A stretch of 64,000 bases of DNA, taken from Pelomonas baiyunensis (GTDB lineage Bacteria > Pseudomonadota > Gammaproteobacteria > Burkholderiales > Burkholderiaceae_C). The stretch is from assembly GCF_043555935.1 (NCBI RefSeq), contig NZ_JBIGIB010000004.1, positions 186,001 through 250,000 on the forward strand, written 5' to 3'. A program made the position numbers and the translations under genes. Positions 42,370-50,559 of this stretch are shown one piece after another. Position 1 is the stretch's first letter, and every line of letters begins with the position of its first letter. The notes beneath the pieces are model-generated. The model was not told the origin of the DNA and searched no databases. It saw nothing but the letters and a program-made list of their open reading frames with translations.

Positions 42370-42879
42370 CTACAAGGCCAGCCGGAACACCCGCGAGGGC
42401 TCGCTGTAGCCCTCGATGTGCTGGATGGCCTGCTCGGCGAACCCCAGCTTCGCCAGCAGCGCCACGCTGCGGGCGTTGTCCAGCGCGGTGATGGCCATCA
42501 GCGTGCGCCAGCCCAGCACCTCGCGGGCATGCGCCACGCAGCCGCGTGCGGCTTCCAGCGCGTAGCCCTGGCCCTCATGTTCGGCCAGCAGCGCGTAGCC
42601 AATGTCCGGCTCGGGCAGCCCGACGCGCCGGAACAAGCCGCACATGCCCAGCAGCGCGCCGTCCTGGCGCCGCTGCACGGCCCAGAACCCGTGACCCTGT
42701 TCACGGTAGCTCTTGAACAGGCGGCTTTCGGCCCAGGCCAGCGCCTGCGCCTCCGTGCGCACGCCGGGATCGTTGATGTGGCGAATCCAACCCGGCTCGT
42801 TGACGAGCCGGAGCAGGAAGGCGGCATCAAGCGGTGTGAATTCACGCAGCCAGAGGCGTTCGGTGCTGAGGATTTGCAT
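42370..42879 (-). CDS. GNAT-family N-acetyltransferase (RimJ/RimL type)
   Basis: A 169-residue acetyltransferase. The RimJ/RimL look comes from MQILSTERLWLREFTPLDA at the start and the acetyl-CoA-binding EHEGQGYALEAARGCVAHA block, followed by NARSVALLAKLGF. ATG at 42879 is chosen since residues upstream match nothing. The substrate is not predictable. Convergent with purB and divergent from the PAS-GGDEF-EAL gene. Confidence 0.88.
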   Translation of the reverse strand: MQILSTERLWLREFTPLDAAFLLRLVNEPGWIRHINDPGVRTEAQALAWAESRLFKSYREQGHGFWAVQRRQDGALLGMCGLFRRVGLPEPDIGYALLAEHEGQGYALEAARGCVAHAREVLGWRTLMAITALDNARSVALLAKLGFAEQAIQHIEGYSEPSRVFRLAL

Positions 42880-42943
42880 GACACCAGACAATACCCGGTC
42901 ATGCTTTGCGCCCCGACCTGCCTGACGCCTGCCTGACCTTTTC

Positions 42944-45187
42944 ATGAGCCCGGCTCCCGCCTCCCACGACGCCCCCTCGCTCAGCCAAGCGCTGCGCGAG
43001 CTGGATGTCATCCTGGCCAACGCCGGGGTGGGCGTGGTGTACGTCAAGGAACGCACGCTGGTGCGCTGCAACCAGCGCTACGCCGAGATCTACGGCTTTG
43101 CCAGCCCGGAAGCGGCGGTGGGCCGCAGCAGCCTGGAGCTGTACGACACCCAGCAGGCCGCGCGCGACCTGGGTCGGCGCGCCTACCCGCAGCTGGCCGC
43201 CGGCGAAACCTTCCGCAGCGAAGAGTTGATGCGCCGCCAGAATGGCGAGCTCTTCTGGAGCCACCTGACCGGCCGGCTGATCAACCCGGACGACCCGAGC
43301 GAAGGGTCCATCTGGATCGTGGACGACATCCACGAACGCAAGCTCGCCGACGCCGCGCTGGCCGACCTGCACGCCGAGCAGCAGCTGATCTTCGACCACG
43401 CGATGGTGGGCATCGTGTTCCTGCGCGGCCGGCGCGTCACGCGCTGCAACCGGGCCTTCGAGCAGCTGTTCGGCTACGCACCGGGCGAGCTGGACGGCCA
43501 GCTCTCGCGCGCCTGGTACCTGAACGACGAGGACTGGAAAGCTGCTGGCGACCTCTGCTACGCGCCGCTGGCCCGGGGCGACGCCTTCCATGCCGAGATG
43601 CTGCTGGGGCGCAAGGACGGCACGCCCGTGTGGTGCGAGGTGCGCAGCAAGGCCATCGACCGCAGCGACCTGTCGCGCGGCTCCATCTGGATCACGCAAG
43701 ACATCTCCGCCCGCAAGCAAGCCGAGCAGGAGCTGGTGCAGGCCAAGGCCCAACTGGAGGCCCTGGTCGAGCAACGAACGCAGCAGCTGAGCCAGACCGT
43801 GGCTGCGCTGGAGCAGAAAGTGGCCGAGCAGCAGGCCACCGAGGCCCGCGCCGAGCGCCTGGCGATGTTCGATGGCCTGACCGGCCTGCCCAACCGCCAC
43901 CTGCTGACCGAGCGCGCCTGCCAGGCCATCGACATCGCCCGCCGCAGCGACGAGCCGCTGGCGGTGCTGTTCCTGGACCTGGACCATTTCAAGAACATCA
44001 ACGACACGCTGGGCCACCGCGTGGGCGATGCGCTGCTGAGCCAGTTGGCCAACCGGCTGCGCAGCGCCGTGCGCGAGCAAGACACCGTGGCCCGCATGGG
44101 CGGTGACGAGTTCGTGCTGGTGCTGCCGCTGACCGACATTGCCGGCGCGGCCCACCTGGCCACCAAGCTGATGGGCCTGGCCAGCGCGCCCTTCCAGGTG
44201 GAGGCGCAGGAGCTGACCATCACGCCGTCCATGGGCATCGCGATGTTCCCGACCGACGGCGACGACTTCGACACCCTGTGCCAATGCGCCGACGCGGCCA
44301 TGTACCGCGCCAAGAAAGACGGCCGCAACGCCTACCGCTTCTTCACGAGCGAGATGCAGGCCCAGTCGGCCCGCGCCTTGCTGCTGGAAAACGCGCTGCG
44401 CCGGGCCCTGGAGCGCGGCCAATTGAGCCTGCACTACCAGCCGCAGTTCGCGCTGACCGAGGACGACGAGGCGCTGGAGAGCCAGATCATCGGCGCCGAA
44501 GCCCTGCTGCGCTGGCAGCACCCGGAGCTGGGCTGGGTGTCGCCCGCGGAGTTCATTCCCGTGGCGGAAAGCTCCGGCCTGATCCTGCCGATCGGGGAAT
44601 GGGTGCTGAAGGAAGCCCTGTCGCAGCTGGTGCGCTGGGACCGCGCGGGGCTGCCGGGCCTGACCATGGCGGTCAACCTGTCGGCCGTGCAGTTCCGCCA
44701 CGACAACCTGCCCGAGTTGGTGGACCGCCTGCTGGGCGAAGTGGGCCTGCCCGCGGGCCGGCTGGAGTTGGAGCTCACCGAGGGCGCCGCGATGCACAAC
44801 CCGACGGTGGCCATCACGGTGATGAATGCACTGCATGCCCGCGGCGTGCGGCTGTCCATCGACGACTTCGGCACCGGCCATTCGTCGCTGAGCTACCTGA
44901 AGAAATTTCGCGTCAGCAAGCTGAAGATCGACCAGTCGTTCGTGCGCGATCTGACCGAAGATGCGGAAGACCGCGCCATCGTCGACGCGGTCATCCGCAT
45001 GGCGGGTGCCTTGGGCCTGGAAACCCTGGCCGAGGGTGTGGAAACGCCAGGGCAACTGGACTTTCTGCGCCGCCAAGGCTGCCAGGCCGTGCAGGGCTAC
45101 CTGTTCAGCCGCCCGCTCACCGCCGCTGCTTTTGAAGAATTCGTGGTGGCCCACATCCAGGCCCCCCTGTCCGCTTACGCCATCTGA
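42944..45187 (+). CDS. Soluble PAS-PAS-GGDEF-EAL protein
   Basis: A 747-residue c-di-GMP signalling protein without membrane helices. Two PAS domains (about 15-130 and 140-265), each ending in a PAC-type SIWI.DI segment, are followed by a coiled coil (about 270-310, EQRTQQLSQTVAALEQKVAEQ-like), a GGDEF domain with intact G386-G-D-E-F and a DLDHFKNIND site, and an EAL domain (E519-A-L, ELTEG, DDFGTGHSSL, KIDQSFV, AEGVE). Both activities look possible. The ELTEG variant of the usual ELTES is mild. pyrF starts 3 bp after its stop. Confidence 0.94.
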   Translation: MSPAPASHDAPSLSQALRELDVILANAGVGVVYVKERTLVRCNQRYAEIYGFASPEAAVGRSSLELYDTQQAARDLGRRAYPQLAAGETFRSEELMRRQNGELFWSHLTGRLINPDDPSEGSIWIVDDIHERKLADAALADLHAEQQLIFDHAMVGIVFLRGRRVTRCNRAFEQLFGYAPGELDGQLSRAWYLNDEDWKAAGDLCYAPLARGDAFHAEMLLGRKDGTPVWCEVRSKAIDRSDLSRGSIWITQDISARKQAEQELVQAKAQLEALVEQRTQQLSQTVAALEQKVAEQQATEARAERLAMFDGLTGLPNRHLLTERACQAIDIARRSDEPLAVLFLDLDHFKNINDTLGHRVGDALLSQLANRLRSAVREQDTVARMGGDEFVLVLPLTDIAGAAHLATKLMGLASAPFQVEAQELTITPSMGIAMFPTDGDDFDTLCQCADAAMYRAKKDGRNAYRFFTSEMQAQSARALLLENALRRALERGQLSLHYQPQFALTEDDEALESQIIGAEALLRWQHPELGWVSPAEFIPVAESSGLILPIGEWVLKEALSQLVRWDRAGLPGLTMAVNLSAVQFRHDNLPELVDRLLGEVGLPAGRLELELTEGAAMHNPTVAITVMNALHARGVRLSIDDFGTGHSSLSYLKKFRVSKLKIDQSFVRDLTEDAEDRAIVDAVIRMAGALGLETLAEGVETPGQLDFLRRQGCQAVQGYLFSRPLTAAAFEEFVVAHIQAPLSAYAI

Positions 45188-45190
45188 TCC

Positions 45191-45994
45191 ATGACTGCTT
45201 TCGTCGCCCAGCTCCAAGCCCTTGCCTCCTCGCGCCTGTGTGTGGGCCTGGACCCTGAGCCCGCCAAGTTCCCCGGCGCCTGGGCCGGTGACGCGAGCAA
45301 GATCTACGACTTCTGCGCCGCGATCGTGGACGCCACGCACGACCTGGTCTGCGCGTTCAAGCCGCAGATCGCCTACTTCGCCGCGCACCGCGCCGAAGAC
45401 CAGTTGGAGCGGCTGATCGACCACATCCACGCGGTCGCGCCCGGCGTGCCGGTCATCCTGGACGCCAAGCGGGGCGACATCGGCTCCACCGCCGAACAGT
45501 ACGCGCGCGAAGCGTTCGTGCGCTACCGCGCCGATGCCGTGACGCTGTCGCCCTTCATGGGCTTCGATTCCGTGGAGCCCTACCTCGCCTACGAAGGCAA
45601 GGGCGCCATCCTGCTGTGCCGCACCTCCAACAAGGGCGGCGACGACTGGCAGATGCAGCGCCTGGCCGACGTCCCCGGCCAGCCGCGGCTGTTCGAGCAC
45701 CTGGCCCACTTGGCCGAGACGCAATGGAACCGCAACGGCCAGCTCGGCCTGGTGGTGGGCGCCACCTACCCCGGTGAGATCGCCCGCGTGCGGGAACTCG
45801 CCCCCACGCTGCCGCTGCTGGTGCCCGGCGTGGGCGCACAGGGCGGCGACGCGGCCGCGGTGGTGCAGGCCGCAGGCCGCACGGCGCCGCTGGTGGTCAA
45901 TTCCTCGCGCGCCATCCTGTACGCCAGCAGTGGCGCCGACTTTGCCGCCCGCGCCCGCGCGGTGGCCGAAGCCACGCGCGCGAGCCTGGCCTGA
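45191..45994 (+). CDS. pyrF: Orotidine 5'-phosphate decarboxylase
   Basis: A 267-residue enzyme that makes UMP in pyrimidine synthesis. It belongs to the longer (type 2) bacterial group: LCVGLDPEPAKFPG near the start, FKPQIAYFAAH, catalytic VILDAKRGDIGSTAEQYA, and LVPGVGAQGGD near the phosphate site. It begins 3 bp after the c-di-GMP gene, so they may share a transcript, though a functional link is unlikely. Confidence 0.96.
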   Translation: MTAFVAQLQALASSRLCVGLDPEPAKFPGAWAGDASKIYDFCAAIVDATHDLVCAFKPQIAYFAAHRAEDQLERLIDHIHAVAPGVPVILDAKRGDIGSTAEQYAREAFVRYRADAVTLSPFMGFDSVEPYLAYEGKGAILLCRTSNKGGDDWQMQRLADVPGQPRLFEHLAHLAETQWNRNGQLGLVVGATYPGEIARVRELAPTLPLLVPGVGAQGGDAAAVVQAAGRTAPLVVNSSRAILYASSGADFAARARAVAEATRASLA

Positions 45995-46104
45995 GCCGTG
46001 AACGCCTGGCCGCAGCGCCCGCCCCTCGTTCGCGCCCCTCGTTCTCGCACCCGTGGCGCCACGGCACCGCGGGCACCCCGGGCGAACCGCGGCCTGACCT
46101 GCGC

Positions 46105-49100
46105 ATGAGCCGCGACAGCGATCAACCCAGCAGCCTGGTGGGCCAGGTGTTGCCCCCCGAGCAGCAGCGCCTGCGCCTGGCCACCAGCATGCGCTGGCAA
46201 GCCGCACGGGTGTTCCTGCTGGCCTGTGGGCCGATCTTTCTGCCGATTGCCGCCCTGCTGTGGCACACCCGCCAGCCCACCGAGTGGCTGGGCGGCTGGC
46301 TGCCCCCGGCGCTGGCACTGCTGATCTCGCTGCTGGCGTTCTCGCGGCTGCGCTCGGTGCAGCGCAGCGCGCGGCAGGAATCCAAGCCGGGCCTGGCCTT
46401 GTTGATGATGGGGCTGGTGATCGCCCTGCCCGTGGCCGTGGCGGTGTCGCGCAACCTGGGCTTGTGGGCGCTGGGCCTGTGCGTGTCGGGGCTGACGGTG
46501 GCGTTCTCCACGGCCATGCTCGGCTGGCGGGCGGGCCTGCTGCTGACCGGCCTGACCGGCCTGGCGCTGGGCGGCATGACCGTGGCTGAGGCGCTGGGGT
46601 GGAACACCCACCCCATGGGCATGAACAGCCTGCTGCTGCGCTCGGTCGTGCAGTTCGGGCTGCTGAGCTCGGGGCTGATTGCCGGCTACGGCCTGCTCAA
46701 GATGGTGGAGCGATCGCTCGCCGAGGCCGAAGAGCGCACCGCGCGCTTTCGCGGCCTGCTGGGCATGGCGGCCGACTGGTACTGGGAGATGGACCGCGAG
46801 TACCGCTTCACCCAGATCGCCGAAGAGCGCGAGGGCAGTTCGTGCCTGGACCTGAAGTCCCGCCTGGGCAAGACGCCCTGGGAGGTGGACGGCCTGGGCC
46901 TGACCGACGACGAACTCGATGCCCACCGGGCCGACCTGGAATCGCGCCGGCCCTTCCACGGCATGGTGGCCCGCCGAATGGCCACCGACGGCAGCACGCG
47001 CTGGGTGTCCATCAGCGGTGAGCCGCGCTTCGACGCGCAAGGCAACTTCCGCGGCTACTGGGGCGTGGGCCGTGACGTGACGCACGAGGTGGCGGCCGAG
47101 CAAACCGTGCACGCCACCGAGACGCGCTACCGCGAGCTGTTCCGCCGCTCGCCCAGCCCGCTGGTGCTGCACCGCTGGGGCCGCGTGGTGGACGCCAACC
47201 CGGCGGCCATGGCCATGTTCGGCTACGCGCAACGCTCCAGCATGGTGGGGCAAGACCTGTTCAGCCACTACGAGCCGGGCGACGATGAATCCGCCCGCCA
47301 GCAGGCCGCACGCCTGGAGGGCCTGGCCCCGGGCGCGATGCAGCCCATGGCGGAGTACCGGCTGCGCACGCTGTCGCGCCGCCGCCGGCTGGTGCAGGCC
47401 ACCAGCGTGCGCGTGGAAACCGCCAGCGGCCCGGCCACGCTGACCTTCTTCACCGACCAGACCGAGCAAAGCCGCGCGCAAGACGCCCTGCGCCGCTCGG
47501 AAGGCCTGCTCAGCCACCTGGTGGCCACCAGCCCCGACGTCATCACGCTGACCGAGGCCGAGACCGGTCGCTACGCGATGGTGAACAAGGCCTTCGAGAC
47601 GCTGAGCGGCTGGAGCAGCAGCGAGGTGCTGGGCCGCACGGCCGACGAGATCGGCATCTGGCACAACGCGACCGACCGCGGCGCGATCCGCGACGCCATC
47701 CGCCGCGACGGCATCGCCAACAACGTGCCCATCAGCTTCCGCCGCAAGGACGGCAGCGCCGTGTCCATGCTGGTGTCGGTGGCGCCGTTCGAGATGGACG
47801 GCCAGCACTACCTCGTGCTGTACGCCCGCGACGTGACCGAGAGCGAACGTACGCGCCTGGTGCACGGCGCCATCCTGGAAAACGCCTCGGTCGGCATCGC
47901 CCTCACGCGGGAGCAGCAGTTCGTGCTGGCCAACCCGCGCGTGGAAGCCATGTTCGGCTGGGACCACGGCGCCATGATTGGCCAGCACGGCAGCGTGGTG
48001 TGGCCCAGCGTGGAAGAGTGGCAAGCCGTGGGCCGCGACCTGGGCGCGCAACTGGCGGCCGGCCAGCAGGTGGAAACCGAGCGCCCCATGCGCCGGCGCG
48101 ACGGCAGCACCTTCCTGGCCCGCCTGCAGGCCAAGGCGGTGGACCCGGCCCACCCGAGCCGCGGCGGCACGATCTGGATCATTGAAGACATCACCGAACG
48201 GCGGCGCGTGGAAGACCAGCTCGCCCGCGCCACCGACGAAGCCCAGGCGGCCAGCCGCGCCAAGAGTGCCTTCTTGGCCAACACCAGCCATGAAATCCGC
48301 ACCCCGCTCAACGGCCTGCTGGGCCTGGGCCGGCTGGCGCAGCAGCCCGACATCTCGGATGTGCAGCGGCGCGACTACCTGAACCAGATGATGGACAGCG
48401 CGGAGAGCCTGTCCGGCCTGATCTCCGACATCCTGGACCTCTCCAAGATCGAGGCCGGCCGCCTCACGCTGGAAACCCAGCCGTTCTCGCTGCGCGAGTT
48501 GCTGGCCTCCATGCGCCTGGCCTACCTGACCCTGGCCCAGGCCCGCGGGCTGACCTTCGCCGTGGAGATCGACCCGGCCTTGCCGCCGTGGGTGTTCGGC
48601 GACCCGCTGCGCACGCGGCAAATCCTGTCGAACTACCTCACCAACGCGCTGAAGTTCACCGAGCAAGGGGGCATCACCGTGCGGGTGGCAATGCAGACCT
48701 CCAACACGCGGGGCAGCGCCGGCGAATGGGTGCGCATCGAGGTGCGCGACACCGGCCCCGGCATCGCAACGGACCAGCAGGCCCGCCTGTTCCAGCCCTT
48801 CACGCAGGCCGATGAGTCCACCACCCGACGCTTTGGCGGCACGGGGCTGGGCCTGTCCATCTGCCGGGAGCTGGCCGCGCTGATGGGCGGCGACGTGGGC
48901 GTGCACAGCAGCCTGGGCGCCGGTGCGGTGTTCTGGGCCGAACTGCCTCTGCCGGCCGCCCCGGCCCCCATGGCCCACCAGCCCCGCGAGGCCCGCAGCG
49001 GCCCCGCCGGCCACGAGGCCCTGCACGGCTTGCGCGTGCTGATTGCCGAAGACCACCCGGTGAACATGCTGATCGCCGTGGCGCAGCTGGAGCAATGGGG

Positions 49101-49410
49101 CATGGAAGTGGCACAGGCCAGTGACGGCCGCCAGGCCATCGAGGCCGTGCGCGCTGCGGCCAGCATGGGCAAGCCCTTCGGCATCGTGCTGATGGACGTG
49201 CAGATGCCCGTCATGGGCGGTCACGACGCCACCCGCGAGCTGCGCAAGGAGTTCTCGGCCCAGCAGCTGCCCATCGTGGCGCTGACCGCGGCCGCCCTGG
49301 TGTCCGAGCGCGACGACGCGTTCGCGGCCGGCATGAACGAGTTCCTGACCAAGCCCATCGACACGCTGAAGCTGCACCAGGCCCTGCTGCGGCTGACGGG
49401 CCACGCCTGA
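46105..49410 (+). CDS. Hybrid sensor histidine kinase with multiple PAS domains
   Basis: An 1101-residue inner-membrane hybrid kinase. About five to six hydrophobic helices lie within residues 30-205, then four PAS domains (about 210-335, 340-460, 475-600, 605-705), a HisKA domain with His729 in SHEIRTPLNG, an HATPase domain (NALKFTEQGG, DTGPGIA, FGGTGLGLSICREL) and a receiver domain with Asp1031 in VLMDVQMPVMGG. No Hpt domain or separate regulator is adjacent, so the output is unknown. ATG at 46105 lies after a GC-rich 110-bp spacer containing a near-perfect CGCCCCTCGTTC tandem pair. Confidence 0.93.
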   Translation: MSRDSDQPSSLVGQVLPPEQQRLRLATSMRWQAARVFLLACGPIFLPIAALLWHTRQPTEWLGGWLPPALALLISLLAFSRLRSVQRSARQESKPGLALLMMGLVIALPVAVAVSRNLGLWALGLCVSGLTVAFSTAMLGWRAGLLLTGLTGLALGGMTVAEALGWNTHPMGMNSLLLRSVVQFGLLSSGLIAGYGLLKMVERSLAEAEERTARFRGLLGMAADWYWEMDREYRFTQIAEEREGSSCLDLKSRLGKTPWEVDGLGLTDDELDAHRADLESRRPFHGMVARRMATDGSTRWVSISGEPRFDAQGNFRGYWGVGRDVTHEVAAEQTVHATETRYRELFRRSPSPLVLHRWGRVVDANPAAMAMFGYAQRSSMVGQDLFSHYEPGDDESARQQAARLEGLAPGAMQPMAEYRLRTLSRRRRLVQATSVRVETASGPATLTFFTDQTEQSRAQDALRRSEGLLSHLVATSPDVITLTEAETGRYAMVNKAFETLSGWSSSEVLGRTADEIGIWHNATDRGAIRDAIRRDGIANNVPISFRRKDGSAVSMLVSVAPFEMDGQHYLVLYARDVTESERTRLVHGAILENASVGIALTREQQFVLANPRVEAMFGWDHGAMIGQHGSVVWPSVEEWQAVGRDLGAQLAAGQQVETERPMRRRDGSTFLARLQAKAVDPAHPSRGGTIWIIEDITERRRVEDQLARATDEAQAASRAKSAFLANTSHEIRTPLNGLLGLGRLAQQPDISDVQRRDYLNQMMDSAESLSGLISDILDLSKIEAGRLTLETQPFSLRELLASMRLAYLTLAQARGLTFAVEIDPALPPWVFGDPLRTRQILSNYLTNALKFTEQGGITVRVAMQTSNTRGSAGEWVRIEVRDTGPGIATDQQARLFQPFTQADESTTRRFGGTGLGLSICRELAALMGGDVGVHSSLGAGAVFWAELPLPAAPAPMAHQPREARSGPAGHEALHGLRVLIAEDHPVNMLIAVAQLEQWGMEVAQASDGRQAIEAVRAAASMGKPFGIVLMDVQMPVMGGHDATRELRKEFSAQQLPIVALTAAALVSERDDAFAAGMNEFLTKPIDTLKLHQALLRLTGHA

Positions 49411-49513
49411 TCGCGCGGCGCAGTGCCTCGGCGGCACCGCCGCTGTGCCCGCGCAGTCACGGGGCGCGGCGCCTCGCCGCACAATGCCGGCTTCCTTCAG
49501 GAGACCGCGCCCC

Positions 49514-50227
49514 ATGAACGCTCACGCGCCCCGCAGCTTCAAGTACTACGACCTGATCATGGCCGCCTTCGTGTGCGTGCTGTTGTGCTCCAACCTGATC
49601 GGCGCGGCCAAGCAGGCGCAGATGACGCTGCCGGTGATCGGCACCATCACCTACGGCGCGGACCTGTTCTTCTTCCCGATCAGCTACATCTTCGGCGACA
49701 TCCTGACCGAGGTCTACGGCTACGGCCGCGACCGGCGCGTGGTGTGGGCCGGCTTTGCCGCCCTGCTGTTCTCGGCCTTCATGGCCTGGGCCGTGGTGCA
49801 CCAGCCGGCGGCCGACACGCCGTTCATGGCGGTGTACCAACCCCAGCTCGAAGCCGTGTTCGGCAACACCTGGCGCATCGCGGCGGGCTCGATGATCGCG
49901 TTTGCCTGCGGCAGCTTCGCCAACAGCTTTGTGCTGGCCAAGATGAAGATCGCCACCCAAGGCCGCCACCTCTGGGCCCGCATCGTGGGCTCCACCGTGG
50001 TGGGGCAGCTGGTGGACACCAGCGTGTTCTTCCTGATCGCGTTCTACGGCATCTGGGCGAACGAGCAACTGGTGGCCGTCATCCTGACCCAGTACCTCGC
50101 CAAGACGGCCTGGGAGGCCGTGATGTACCCGGTCACGGCCCGCGTGGTGAACTTCCTGAAGCGCGTGGAAGGCGTGGACTTCTATGACCGCCACACCAAC
50201 TTCAATCCGTTCTCGATGAAGGTCTGA
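49514..50227 (+). CDS. yhhQ: Queuosine precursor transporter YhhQ (VUT family)
   Basis: A 237-residue inner-membrane protein with about six helices. YhhQ proteins import 7-cyano- or 7-aminomethyl-7-deazaguanine for queuosine tRNA modification. Characteristic segments are LLCSNLIGAAKQ, FFFPISYIFGDILTEVYGYG and the final AWEAVMYPVTARVVNFLK. ATG at 49514 follows AGGAG; the frame is open upstream without family match. No preQ1 riboswitch is visible upstream. Confidence 0.92.
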   Translation: MNAHAPRSFKYYDLIMAAFVCVLLCSNLIGAAKQAQMTLPVIGTITYGADLFFFPISYIFGDILTEVYGYGRDRRVVWAGFAALLFSAFMAWAVVHQPAADTPFMAVYQPQLEAVFGNTWRIAAGSMIAFACGSFANSFVLAKMKIATQGRHLWARIVGSTVVGQLVDTSVFFLIAFYGIWANEQLVAVILTQYLAKTAWEAVMYPVTARVVNFLKRVEGVDFYDRHTNFNPFSMKV

Positions 50228-50506
50228 GCTGGGCGTTCATCGAGCGCCTGACGCATTCGCATGGCGCTCGCCAACGCCTGCCGCCGCCCCCCCAGCTGCG
50301 CAGCGCCTGCTGCGACCGCCACGCCGCGAGAGGTTTCAACGCCTCACGCGGCAGACCCGGCTGCAGGGTTGCGGCACAGGAGCGAGCATCCGCAAGCGGC
50401 GGGTTGAACGCCGGGCTGCGCTGCGCTGGGCTGGGCTGGGCTGGGCGCGAGGTTGAGCCCCGCTGCTCCCCACTTCGGCCTCGGCCGCCACCCACCAAGG
50501 CAATAA
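50228..50506. other. Spacer after yhhQ
   Basis: About 280 bp without a supported gene. It is extremely GC-rich and ends with four tandem GCTGG units at 50425-50444. Open frames here look like GC-rich chance frames. Confidence 0.4.
50425..50446. repeat. Pentanucleotide tandem repeat (GCTGG)4
   Basis: Four exact units at 50425-50444 plus a partial one. Intergenic, so not an in-frame contingency locus. Confidence 0.8.
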
Positions 50507-50534
50507 AAAAGGGCACCCCGAGGGGTGCCCTTTT
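50503..50534. terminator. Bidirectional terminator of the TonB receptor gene
   Basis: AAAAGGGCACCCC (50507-50519) pairs with GGGGTGCCCTTTT (50522-50534). Read on the minus strand it ends in TTTTTTATTG, 25 bp after the receptor stop. A T-run on the plus side makes it usable in both directions. Confidence 0.9.
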
Positions 50535-50559
50535 GCTTGGCTGCCAGGCAGCCGCGCGA

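Noticed and set aside
42899..46318. A 1139-codon antisense frame over the PAS-GGDEF-EAL gene and pyrF
   Set aside because: Crosses three real plus-strand genes and has no recognisable motif.
45766..49515. A 1249-codon open frame on the minus strand opposite the hybrid kinase
   Set aside because: It mirrors a real gene with clear kinase motifs; long antisense frames arise from strong G/C third-position bias. Its translation is Arg/His/Gln/Gly-rich and shows no domain.
50425..50446. GCTGG repeats as a phase-variable switch
   Set aside because: Only four units, outside any gene, and about 70 bp past a terminator; no promoter between which spacing would change.
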